From the NCBI RefSeq assembly GCF_051020975.1, contig NC_135045.1, positions 9,550,501-9,614,500 on the forward strand: DNA of 64,000 nt, written 5' to 3'. The notes under the pieces are model-generated. The model did no database searches. It worked only from the letters and a program-made list of their open reading frames with translations, and was not told the DNA's origin. Shown in pieces: positions 37,801 through 49,284 of this stretch. The translations under genes were made by a program, and so were the position numbers. Each line of letters opens with the position of its first letter. Positions within the stretch are counted from its first letter, which is position 1. Source of the stretch: Osmia lignaria lignaria. Lineage: Eukaryota; Arthropoda; Insecta; Hymenoptera; Megachilidae.

Positions 37801-40800
37801 AAGGAACAGAGGAAATGAGAGAGTCAGGAGAGAGGAATGATTCACGATTATTACAAGCGTTCCTCGTTCTGACCACGGTCGTGTTTAGTCTTCGCTGCTT
37901 AACCTATAAAGTGGCTGAGGGTTTCTGTAAGAAATTAACGTGCTTTACGGTACTGCCCTTCTGGCTCGTATTTTTGTTTTAAATCGTTCGTCGTTTGCGT
38001 CCGGCACGCGCAAATTATTTTTCCGATTGATGGCCGCGGAAGTTTTGCGCTTCCTGTCTTTCCAATGTATTTTCAATACACTAAAGTCCTTCTTTAGAAA
38101 TTTTAGTACCTACTTTTTGCACCGTTCTACGCGTCCATTTCTTCTTGGTTGGAATTTCGAACGAGGAATGATCTAATTAAGAGTACTCAGAACTTCTCTT
38201 CGAAATCATTGAAATCAATCAGTGTAATACATCGACGATCTAATGGTAGATATCGCCAGTAGATAATCACAGAACCAAACCAGACATCTTTTCTATCGAT
38301 TGCACCGAACGTTCTCGGTTCACTTCCTAATTGAATCGCTTCGAATCGGAACGAGATCGGCTAACCTGATCACGTGGAAACCTTTTCAGCGGGTTCCCTT
38401 CTCTGCTCGATTTCCGTGCCGTCCGGTCAAGCAATTAGAAGCATCAAAGGAGCTGGACGATAATGAGCCGGTCTGAGTAACTCGAGACGGATCGGACTTG
38501 CTGATTTTAGGTACCCTTCGCGGTGCTCGGGATTCGTGGTTGACTCGAGAGATTATTCAGCATGGATGGTATGTACTTGGAAGAATGTGGAATCGATTTT
38601 TTTTTTTTTCGACCAAACACCGTGATCCCGGCCTCTCTAATTATACCGCGACCTCGGTGCTCCTGCCAGCCACTGATTATCTTACGAAATGGAAAAAGAA
38701 CGTCCCTTGGATGGGATGCAACTACTCGTTAATTGACGGACTTTGAGATGCATTCGATCGCTAGTCAACTTTCGTTTCAGAGTTTCTCGAGGCTGTTCTC
38801 TGTTCCCTGGGTATCGAGAAATAAATGGTTGTTCCTTGGTAATCTTTTTCCTCGAGGTACACTGAGATGGGTTTCTTATTGTCTGATTAATTACTTAGAA
38901 ATGGTAGGTTTCAGTTTCTAATTTCGATATCCGCAACACGATTACGAGGAATCGGTGCACTACGTCTATCTATTTCTAATGAATTACTCGGTATGATTCG
39001 TCTCAATTACAAGACACACCCTGTGCTCGATTAAACAAACTCCGATCAGTGTATTATGATATCAACGTGGTAGTTACACCGATCCTTTTCGATAACGTGT
39101 CATATTAGCAAGGTAGGATTGATTGTTTCTTAATTACATTACCGAACGAGAGGTAATTAATCATCGAAACGACACGTATCGTGAGAACCGAAAGATTGAA
39201 CGTTTAATAACACGAGAGAAGTTGAAGCCGGGACCGATCATTTTATCGTTCCGACCGCTCCTACACTCGGAGCGAACGATTTCAAAATCCCCATGGAATT
39301 CACTGAAATCAGAGCTCTTGCGATCAATCACCATCAGCATAAACCGCGGTCATTAAGATGTTGCCATTTAATATGCAGCGTGTCGTGTAACCGGTGGTCT
39401 AAGTAGAAAATTACTGATTTCAAGATTGATCATCCGAAAACGGAAGTCTCGAATGAAAAAATCATTAACTTTCCATTTGTATCATAGCGGATACTCTATA
39501 AATTCAAAATATCGTCATCAAGATTGATCGTGGGAGAGCGATCGAGCTTCGAAGCAAACGGACCGATATACCTCGCCGCACTTGTTCCCCTATCTAACAA
39601 CGGAGGCAGACTACCAGTTGGTTCTTTCCGTGGACAATCCACTGATTTATAGTAACGCACGATCGCGGCCACGATTCGTATACCATGGCTAGCAAAACGT
39701 ACGGTCTGGCATTTATTTGCCCGTGGGTGATTTATGCCCGGCCGATCCTCTACTTATGCCACGTCTGCGTTGCAATGAGGGCGTCACATAGCCGGTCGGC
39801 ATCCAGGGATTCCGATCTATAAAGCGCATACCGGACGCTACACGTTCGATCGTGCCCGGTCGGACGAGTAAAAAATCCAGCGCTTCGAAGAAACGCGTCC
39901 TGCGAGGCCAGCTTCCAGAGAATCTTCTCGCGATCGAGTGGAGCTTCTTCTGGTCGCGAACGGGGTAATTGATCGAGCGACGATTTATGACACCGAACGC
40001 GCGGTTACCTTCGCGTACAGCTCGTTTCCAGGAGCTGTTGAATTATTTCTCTCGGCTCGTAGAATCAAAAGGAAATTGGTTCTTGTCGGGTGCATGTAAT
40101 CGAATTGATTCGTTTCTTTGGGACATTAACACGTTAATTGATTGCTGCAGGTAGATTGCTTAATACGTATTTTATAAATTTTTGTATACGCAGATAGAAT
40201 ATTCATGTTAAATTTCACCCTTTTCAATTAAGTCTTTACATATCTCGTGTCCGATCCACGCAATCTCGTATCAAATCGTAACAAATGAAGCCACGATGCA
40301 TAGTATAAAGGAGAAGGGAAAAAAAGAGGAGGGAAGAAAGGAAATCGAGCTCGGTATCCCTTCATCTCCTTAATCGCTCGGCCTTGTTCAGCCTGAGGGT
40401 GGTTGGTGCACGGCGCAACGAAATAAATAAGCGAGCCACGACTACGCTGGTCCGCGCACAATGCGCCACCATTTGTCTTGGAGGGTTCGTTTATTTGGCG
40501 CTTATTAATTTCAACAACAGGGCAACCTGCGAAAGCCTCGGTGATAAAGTGTTCCCAGACCGTACGGCCTCCGCGTGCGATTTCAACCGAGTTGCTCGTG
40601 CTTCTCGCGGATTTAGGCGGTTACCATTGTTGCCTCGCCCCTGCGAACAAATGAGTTCGGTAGTCGCATGCTTTTGTCGGACAAACGCGACCCATGGTGA
40701 TTAGCCATTTCTTTTTTCTTTTCGAAGGTGAATTTCTTCGAGCCAAGATAGATGATTTGTTTCGCGCACCAAAGCGAGACTGAGCGTTTTTTTTTATCCA

Positions 40801-41040
40801 GGGAATTAATGAATGGGATCGAGGGATAAAGATTGTTGGCCGACTCGAGGATTATGGAAGGATAAGTCGGAGGATGAAATTTTTCTGGAATATCTGTTTA
40901 TCTGGATTAATAAGGAGCGATTTTTAAATGATACACTTTTTACTTTTTCTATGTTCATTATTTTATTCTTACGCTTCGTTAGAGGAAGTCTGGTAACCAG
41001 TACAAAATACACGTGACAAAGCTCGTACAGTAAGATAGGT
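34848..41040. other. Non-coding stretch, no gene seen
   Basis: Contains the longest open frame of the window (209 codons plus, 36065-36694), which is overlapped by a 136-codon antisense frame and has no recognised motif. A run of 13 T is at 38597-38609. A donor-like AAAG|GTAAGT motif does not stand out from background; AAA|GTAAGT occurs at 35017. CpG-rich patches are at 39540-40040 and 40380-40690. Confidence 0.5.
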
Positions 41041-44000
41041 GATGGGTGGGTCGCTAATAAGGTGCGTACAGATGAAATTTTCTTTATTTTTTTCCGCGCT
41101 TAGGGCGCAACATACATATGTTGAAACAAGTAACGCAACTATGGATAGTAGGATATGACTTGTCATAAAGTAGCAGAGTGTATGCGTTATGGTCTGTTAA
41201 TGATATCGTTGCGAGCATGCTCGTACATTGTGGTACTTCCCAGTGGCTATTTCGCGTAGGGTAATTTTGCATCTCGTACGCTCCACGAAGGATCAATGAT
41301 CCAGAAAGTTTTACGCGTGATCGCGTGCAGTCACGCTATCCTGCATCTACGCGAATAGGTATCCGGAAAATACACGCTCTTGCTCTTTCTATTAAAAATT
41401 ACTTACTTACTTTCTTGAATACAAAGTTTTCTTTGGTAATGTCACGGTGATAGAGTACAGGAATGCTTCACGGCGAATTCGAGGATGTTGAAAACGAATC
41501 GAATCGCGTTGCTCCAGGACACGCACGAATATTTAAGCGACCGATTTAACGGTACATCGTTGCAATGCGATTTCTTTCACGGGCTGTGAATTCCCGACTG
41601 ACAGGGAATTGCCATCAAACTTTCAAACGTGATACGTGAAAGAGTGCCAACCACCTGCCTACCGGTGCGTTGACTTTTCCCGTCCACGTTGCAGATTGCG
41701 GTTCTCAACTTCTTTGAAACATTTTTCATTAATTATAAATAGGAAACAATGAAATTTATCTGGGTACTAACAATAAGTTCTGATAAATAATCTCCTTTAC
41801 ATAATTAAATAGTCAGTTAATTTTTTTTCATATAGTAAGTAATCTTATAGAAGTCTTCGAAATTTATTTTGCTATCGGACTTTTATTTTAATATAATTGA
41901 AAATCGAATGGAGAACCTTTGGCATAGGAATTCCATGAACGAAAATTGCATCACCGATCAACAACATGAATGAACCTATTCCATGAGAATCCAGAATACC
42001 GGAAATTGTCAGCGCCGATGGAAGGAGGTGCAGGTTGAGAGAATCGTCTCGGGAGGAAAAGGGAGAAACGGTAGAAGAGGGTCGAATTTTACTGCATTGC
42101 GGTAGCCGTGTTCGACGAGCTGCAGTTTACCGCAGATATCCGGATGACCCAAGCGAGTAACGGTTCCTCCCAGCTTCCCGGTGGTTCCTCTTCGTTTTTT
42201 GGACCCTGCTCGCCAACATCCCATCCCATTTAAGCCGATTATTCGAGCCGATGTTCGAGCAGCCTTGTCTCTCGCAAAAAATTCATACTCCTCGACCAGG
42301 AAATACAAAACGAGAAATTACGATCAATTTATCTATATTTTGTAATCTTTGCCCGTTACTGATTAAGTTTTAAAGACGTCAATCAGAACAAAAATTCCTT
42401 GGAAATACGATTATTAATCTCCTTAGATAGCTGGGCATGATAAAACGGTAATTGCTTGAGAGAATCGCAAGCTTAGAAATGAATTTTGGCATGAAAAGAA
42501 CAAAACAAGAATTTTTATAGAATTTATCTAATTTTCTCAGAAAATCCTGGATGTATTAGTTCTGCCATAAATCGTGACGAAATTTCAAAGAATTTGATCA
42601 AACACAATTTATGACATCATTTGGATACCTTTGTTAATAATAGCAGATAAATCTCGTTCGACCAACCTTATTAATTTTCAATTTGTACGGAATGCGTTTT
42701 ATTATCGCGAACAATTGCGTGGAAAGTTAAACGTTGTATGAAAGTAGGAAATAGATTCGTAAAAATGAAATCACGGGTAATAACTTAGGAACAATAGAAC
42801 GGTTCGATCTGTCTTTGAAAGTAACGCAGTTTGAAAGACACCGTGGTAAAAGGAAGTCTATTTCCTTTTTCCTTTTACCACGTTTATCGACGCGAAATTT
42901 TAACCGCGTTTGATGAAACATACGTAATCGAAAAATTTCTTTAAATAAAGATTGCATTGATTTCGTGATTTTTACTTTTCGATCAGCTGGTAATTGGGCA
43001 CGAAAGGGGTTCGCGAGGAAACAAGAAGCTCGTTAGAAAGGAAAACGTCTCAATAGATGCATTCTCTGGTTCGCGGCGCGTGCACAAGTGGCTACCAAAC
43101 AAATCGTATCGATTAGAATCGGCTCGTTACTTGGCTGTTGCAAGATTTTAAGGAACGCCTTACACCTGACCGAACAGAGTTACGCGTTTCGCTTCACTTA
43201 CCTGTATTTTGCTCTATAAATGGACTACGTTCCCTTTGCATCTTCTTTAAGAGAATCCTCTGTAGCATTGTGAAATAACTCGCAAGGTGTAAAAGTAGCC
43301 AACGAATAATCATAGAACCCTTGGATTATAAAATTTCCAAGAGTTTTTGCATAACAGATAATTGGAAGCTAAAGTGAAGAGTAATATGAGCCTAAGGATA
43401 CTTAAGATTAAATGACACTTTAATTTCAGCTGTCTTTTACGATAGAATATTTCAAAGTACCTTCTACTTTATGTATCTTGGTACACCTAACTAGAAAGTT
43501 TATAATATAATGATATAGTAACGAAGATGATTACATCTATTAATGAACAAGTAGCAATCGGTTACACAAGGATTTTTAAAACCTATCATTTCTACTTTCC
43601 GCCTTGCTTTTGTTGAGTCGATAAAAAAGGAAGGATGAAACATAGGCACCTGATTATTGTCTGATGTAACGTTTCAAGGTTTCTGGACCAGGAAGCAAAG
43701 ACATAGATTCATTTCAAAATAAAAATAGAATCTTTATCAGTGGATATCTGTAATTGTAGTACATGCAGTTGGTTACGAAAATTCTTAAGGAAATAACGAA
43801 AGACAGAAAGGAATCTGTAACGCGAAGCTTGTATGTCACACACGTTTCCTTCGCGCAGTCGTGTGTCATCCAGCTAATGATCTTTGTCCCGTTGGAACAA
43901 CGACGCTTTTCTTTCTCGTCGGCGCGTGACTCCGTGAATCGTGTAACCTCGTGCCACTTTCGCGACAGTCACTGATTACCATGATAATTAGTCCATAGAA

Positions 44001-46600
44001 AAATGAACGCGAACTTCTTTTGCATCGTTTACTGTTCGCTCAACGCCCTCCAGGGAAGAGCGTACTCCTTCGTGATCGAGTCCCATCGATTACGATTATT
44101 ACCCCCCATTAGAATTCCGTGGGAACGTAATTTTCTCGAGACCTGCTTTTCATTATTTACCTAAGCAATCAGGGCGCAATTATCGCGATCTTGGAGACGT
44201 CGACGATTACTTAACGAACGTGGAATAAATTTAATTTGAATAAATGTTCAAGATATTTCAGAAGCTCGCAAAGCATTGGTTAAGCCATTTGCACCATCGA
44301 TCAATTTGCTTTTAAAACAAAAAATAACAATTGCAGGATGTTGTTTTCCGATCGCGTGTTAGTAAAAGGAGCGAATAAAGGTTTGCCCCTCGTTTGCACG
44401 AAAATTGTTTTCGAGTAGCACCGGCCGGCAGGGCTGGGTCGACCCTTAACCCTAAATCTCGGCGTACCGAAATATAATTGGCGGTCTTGGTAGAGAATAA
44501 CCCGTGGCTGTGGCGTGTTCAGTTGTATAGAAATTTTTGCGCCAGGATGCATCGGTTGCCGCCCATTTCGCTTTATTGCAGGGCGTAGCGAGTGCATAAA
44601 ACATGCAAATCTCTCGGGTATTACCGATTCTCGTGTGACGAGCGTTTCGTGGAAGATTCTCTCCGTTCCCGTGGTCCTTTCGCCGCGGATACGCAAACGA
44701 GATCGAGAGATACCGATCCTCTAAAAGTGTAATCTTCCCGTGATTTCATTTTCCATTCTATGGCGTAGCTGTAAATTTTTAGTTACATTATACGCATAGG
44801 AATATGTTTCACAAATTTACCGGGTTAATTCGCAACCCCCTTCACCCTGAGGGATGATATTTTTATTTTTCAATATTGTATTACTGGGTCAAAGTGTGTT
44901 ATCTTTTACGTGGAATTTATTAGATTTTCTTAGCAGTTCCTTCGAACTCAAGGATACTTTAAGAAGTACAGTTAGACAGGATCTGTGAAAAAGCTTGGTT
45001 AGTACGTGCGTAACTGAAAGGTGGTTACAAGAAGGCAGGTGGAATCTTGAAAACGGTAATCCTTTTCTTCGAGTTTCTCGTTAATTAACGCCGGAGACGA
45101 ACGCAAAAAGGGCGACAAGTCTTCTTGTGAACTGAATCATCTTTATTGACAATCCACTCTCGTTTCTTTGGTGTGCATAAAAATTTTCACCTACGGCTGG
45201 TTTTCGTTGAAAATTTCTTGAACAAATTACAAAATTTGTTATTTCGTTTAGATAAACGTGAAAAATTCTACTACGAAATCATGAATGTTAATTGCGAATT
45301 CACACTTACAGTGTGTATTAACTGTAGTAGACTTTATCAGATAATTGCTACTGTTATTGGTCATAAGGTATCATTAGAAAATCCCGGAAAGAAGCATTTT
45401 TTTATTAGCCTGTTTTTAATTAAGTATATCGCCCGCGTTACGCGCTACGAATATATTACTGTTCGTAGCAGGCCGAACATTATGATTCAGCAGACGTGTA
45501 ATTAGCTCGAGTTAACTGGTCCTGCCTTAATCGTCCAGGAAGTTCTCGTCCTCGTAATAATTGCACCTGACACCGTGCTGCTTCTCCTTCGGTGATTTGC
45601 AATTCCTATTTTTTATAATCCCTGTCGACATTGACACATTCGTGTGTATTTCATTGATGTCGCGGCAGATTAATTACCTTAATTAACCAACTTATGAAAC
45701 GTTCAAAGGGATAATTATCCTGATGTCAAATAATTAATATCCAGACATTGTGTTTTTGAAATAAAAATTTTTTAAAAAGCATCAGCAATCTGATTAACGA
45801 TAAGAATACCAAAAAGTCTGTGTGGACCAAGCAACAGAAGAGGAGAATTAAAATACGTGTACACGTGGGAAAAGACAACAATAGCCACCGTGTTCGTTTC
45901 CCAAACGGCCAAACACGGAAGTCCCATAAATTTCATCTCCAGGTAGGGATTTAAAATTCCTCCCATCGGGTAGGAAAGATCGAATCGTTCGAGGCGGACT
46001 TGAACCGTACGAAAAGAGGGGCAATAATTGTACATACCGTAGGGTCGGTTCTGTGTTTCAGCGAGACGTGAAATTCCACTCGTTCCAGATCGAACGTTGC
46101 CGTGTTCCTGGCTTGCTTTATGTAACAGTCGCGTAATTGTTATCTCACGGGCTCGTGGGTCGAATTTTTTCGCATTATCCTCTCTTCGCCGGGTGGTCAG
46201 CAACCTCGAAGGACTCTAATGCCACGCGAAAACCGTGAAACCGATTTATCCGATCGGAGTGACGTTTCTGGCTTGAACTTTCGGCCCGTCGCGTTCACAG
46301 CCAATTAGTACGCTCCACCCACGTGTTAATACGGAACATTTTTACCGTGATAAACAGCACGATTAACGGAGTTTATTTTGAGCCTGTTTGAGCAATGTGT
46401 GTGCCCTTTGTTTTGTTCTAAAGCGCCTCTTAGCGATATCCCTTAATGTCCTCTTCCTTGAACGTCTTAGAATTATTACTATCCGGGAACAATTACTCGT
46501 AAACACTGGATTTTACGCGGATGCAATAAACAAGCCGGCTAATGAATGGCGACAGGATCTCGGAGAGTGTTAGAAGATAATACAACACCACACCTTCCTC
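41041..46600. other. Non-coding stretch, no gene seen
   Basis: Unique DNA with a perfect 12-bp palindrome (CGAGCATGCTCG, 41212-41223) and a perfect hairpin at 42842-42882, listed separately. 41740-41900 and 43380-43520 are AT-rich. Frames of up to 143 codons (minus, 45772-46203) have no domain or gene context. Confidence 0.5.
42842..42882. other. Perfect 14-bp inverted repeat, hairpin candidate
   Basis: CGTGGTAAAAGGAA (42842-42855) and TTCCTTTTACCACG (42869-42882) are exact inverse complements around a 13-base pyrimidine-rich loop. The stem is too short for a typical insect microRNA precursor unless the flanks pair imperfectly, and I see only weak extension. It may be a transcript hairpin, a small foldback relic, or chance. 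Confidence 0.6.
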
Positions 46601-46881
46601 ACGTGTTGCGTTTAAAGGAACATGAAATGAAGTTCAAGGAAATTATAATAAATAAAGGTGAAACAATATACATATTGTTTAAAAATATTTCGTTAAAATT
46701 TTTCTTTCTTAATCGAATTAAATGAAAATTTAAAGAATCGCAATAGTCTACTTTGCGTGTTGCATTTAAAGGGACATGGAGTTGAAGGAAATTATAATAA
46801 ACAAAGATACTGTTTAAAAATATTTATTTAAAATTCTCCTTTTCTAAATGGGTTAAATGAAAATTTATAGAATCACAATAG
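46601..46881 (+). repeat. Two-copy diverged tandem duplication
   Basis: Unit 1 (46601-46746) and unit 2 (46755-46881) share, in order, GTGTTGC-TTTAAAGG-ACATG, AAGGAAATTATAATAAA, TGTTTAAAAATATTT, TTAAATGAAAATTTA and GAATC-CAATAG. Unit 2 has lost about 15 bp in the middle. Divergence is moderate, so the duplication is not recent. No coding capacity and no resemblance to the other repeats here. Confidence 0.85.
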
Positions 46882-49050
46882 ATTTGCATCGGGAGTTCTT
46901 TATTGTGTCCACGAAAGGAAGGAGAGAGGTTGGACGTCGTAGCCACGATTTTTCAGACGCGTTTATCGGCCGATTAGTTGAAGGTACATGTGGATTCACT
47001 TTCGCGCCTTGTCGTCGAACATGTCTTTTCGCTTGCGCCGCGTTCGAGTTGGAAAACGATGCGGTGCTCACAGCGTAGCCATTGTCATTAGCGCGAAAGT
47101 CAGCTTCACTGTTTCAAAGAGACACGCTAATGGCCGAAGCGTCGCGCTCGGAATCGAAGGGACGATCTCTGATTAATCCTCTCGCCGCGCCGCCAGGACA
47201 ATGGAAGTAGGGACAAGGTTTATAAACTTGGCATTAGAAATTTTTAGAAGTAGGTAAATTTTTGACAATCACTTTTCAATCTATTGCAGGTTTTATTCTT
47301 CACAAATCTCATCTATTATTTTTACAATATTTAATTATAAATTTTATTCAATACTTAATATTTTTAATTAGGTAAATCAAAGAATTCCTAATGATATTCA
47401 CATCTGGGTGAATTTCATCCGTAATTTTCGTATAAAAATTAATAATATAGAATCTCGAAATAAGATTAGCGTCGATGATATCTAGTTAGCATTGAAATGA
47501 ACTACAAGATCCATAAGCAATCAGGAGGACGATAAAGCATAATAGCAATCTCGATATATTAAATTTTCCATAAATTCGTAACTGGTTCTTCGTGTTTCGC
47601 GGCAGGCCGATCATCGAGCAACTAATCATGCAAATTTTCCAAAGGTCAGTCACCCTGCTAAGGGTTTCGATCTCGAACAAATTACTCGGCTCGTGTTTCA
47701 ACGATCGTTGTCCAGGGAATGTTGAGCCGGTGCAGTGGTATCGGTGGCACGTAAATCCGAGCGTTTCCCGCGCGTACACATCGCAACAGGTTCATCGGAC
47801 GCGGTTGCACGCTCGACAAGTGGACTCGCGTGCTCGTCGCGTCGCATCCCGAGGAATTTTCTTTCTCGCCGCTCGTTCTCTCTGTTTCGCGATCACGAGA
47901 ACTAGTTGTCATACCGGTGTTCACCGCGAAAGGGTTCCGTGATTTTTCAAACCGGTGCTAAAGAGCCTGCTCGATCGGGTTCGCGGTAAAAATCGACCGG
48001 CTTAAACGTGCCCGCACGCTCGACAATTTCAGACGAGTCGTATTCAGGATTAACTGGGATCCAATGTCGCCTAGCTGCTGTTTCATTGTGGAACAAAAAC
48101 ACGTTTATAATTTAACACCGTAATTCCCATAATTTTGAAATTTCTCTTTCTATCTTTGGATAAATCTATGGAGGAAATTTTCTAAAATGGTTCTATTCCT
48201 CCCATAATCGTCCTGTTTATTAATTGGTACGAGTTTAATTAACCGTGTCTGTGAAACGTACTCGGGTATTCAGCGGTTATCGTGTCCTTTCCCGACGACT
48301 CGATGCGAGAGTGAATTCACGACCACTGGAAATAATTACAAGACGCGATACGGATTCGATCCAGCTACGGTAGCTTGCTCTGACCTTAGTTAGCTTCGTT
48401 TCGTGTGCTCGGAATTTCATTGGGCAGCAGTAAATTGTTGTTTCAAGCAACAGGCGTATTCTATCTTGTCGCTGTGCCGTTTGAATCCTGAATATCCATT
48501 TGCTTCTCGTATTTCCATAACGATTCTGATCCTAAATTGTCTAAATCCTATACTTTAAATAAAAAGTAGGTTTACTTTTTACCGAGGTTTCTCATCAAAA
48601 TGTTAATACTTTAATTCATTACAATTTGCATCGAATTGTACACCTTCATTTACCTACTAGCATAAATTCTATCTTTCCATTCGAAAGCTGAAATCAAAGG
48701 ATGATCAAGCAATCACATCATTACCTCGTCCCGGATTATCATTCGATTCCATTTAAACTCGAAGCATCCGATTATCGTAATAGGGTATACGATTCTTCAG
48801 GACAGGCATTTCCTTCGTGCGGTTGAGCTCTCCATCCGGTAGACAGTTCATATCCGGCCCCCTTTTATCCCTCGAGCTATTCTTATTCTGTTGATCGTAA
48901 CACGCGAAGCTCGGGATGGAAATGTTTAGTCCGTAACATACTAACACCGTTTCGCAAATTCTTTTCGTTTTCCTTAGTTGCACGCGCGTTTCGTCCGTGT
49001 ACGTGTGTCCGTGAACGATCCACAATTGCACCGGTGAATTGCTTCTCGGT
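46882..49050. other. Non-coding stretch, no gene seen
   Basis: 47220-47470 is AT-rich; 47690-48010 is CpG-dense and therefore open on both strands (116 codons plus, 80 codons minus), with no recognised product. Nothing else is supported. Confidence 0.5.
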
Positions 49051-49284
49051 CTAATTAAAGCCTCTTCGCTCTTGTTTTTCAGGTACGTTGACCGGACGAC
49101 GGCGCGCCGTGAGAATCTACGGGTTCGCCGGAAGTGCGGTATGATGCGTTTGCTTCGCGTTACTCGAGTACTCGTCTCGATCCGCCTCGAGCTTTCAGAG
49201 AAACCTGCTGGTTTCTATGGAGCTGAACCCTCCTGTCTCCGTCGTGAATATCTGCAAGAAAACTACAGATCGAATCTGGTATGA
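49051..49284 (+). other. Acceptor fused to donor-like motif, or start of a candidate exon
   Basis: A CTAAT branch-like motif (49051-49055) and a long pyrimidine tract (CTCTTCGCTCTTGTTTTTCAG) end at 49082, directly followed by GTACGT, a fair donor. This is a good textual match to a recursive-splicing ratchet point. Alternatively it opens an exon: the frame TAC-GTT-GAC stays open for 65 codons to the donor-like CTG|GTATGA at 49278/49279. The peptide is basic (RTTARRENLRVRRK near its start) and matches no family I know. Confidence 0.3.

Noticed and set aside
43195..43215. CACTTAC|CTG resembling a minus-strand ratchet point
   Set aside because: The minus-strand upstream tract is not pyrimidine-rich, so the acceptor half fails.
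45772..46203. 143-codon frame on the minus strand
   Set aside because: No family resemblance and no gene structure around it.
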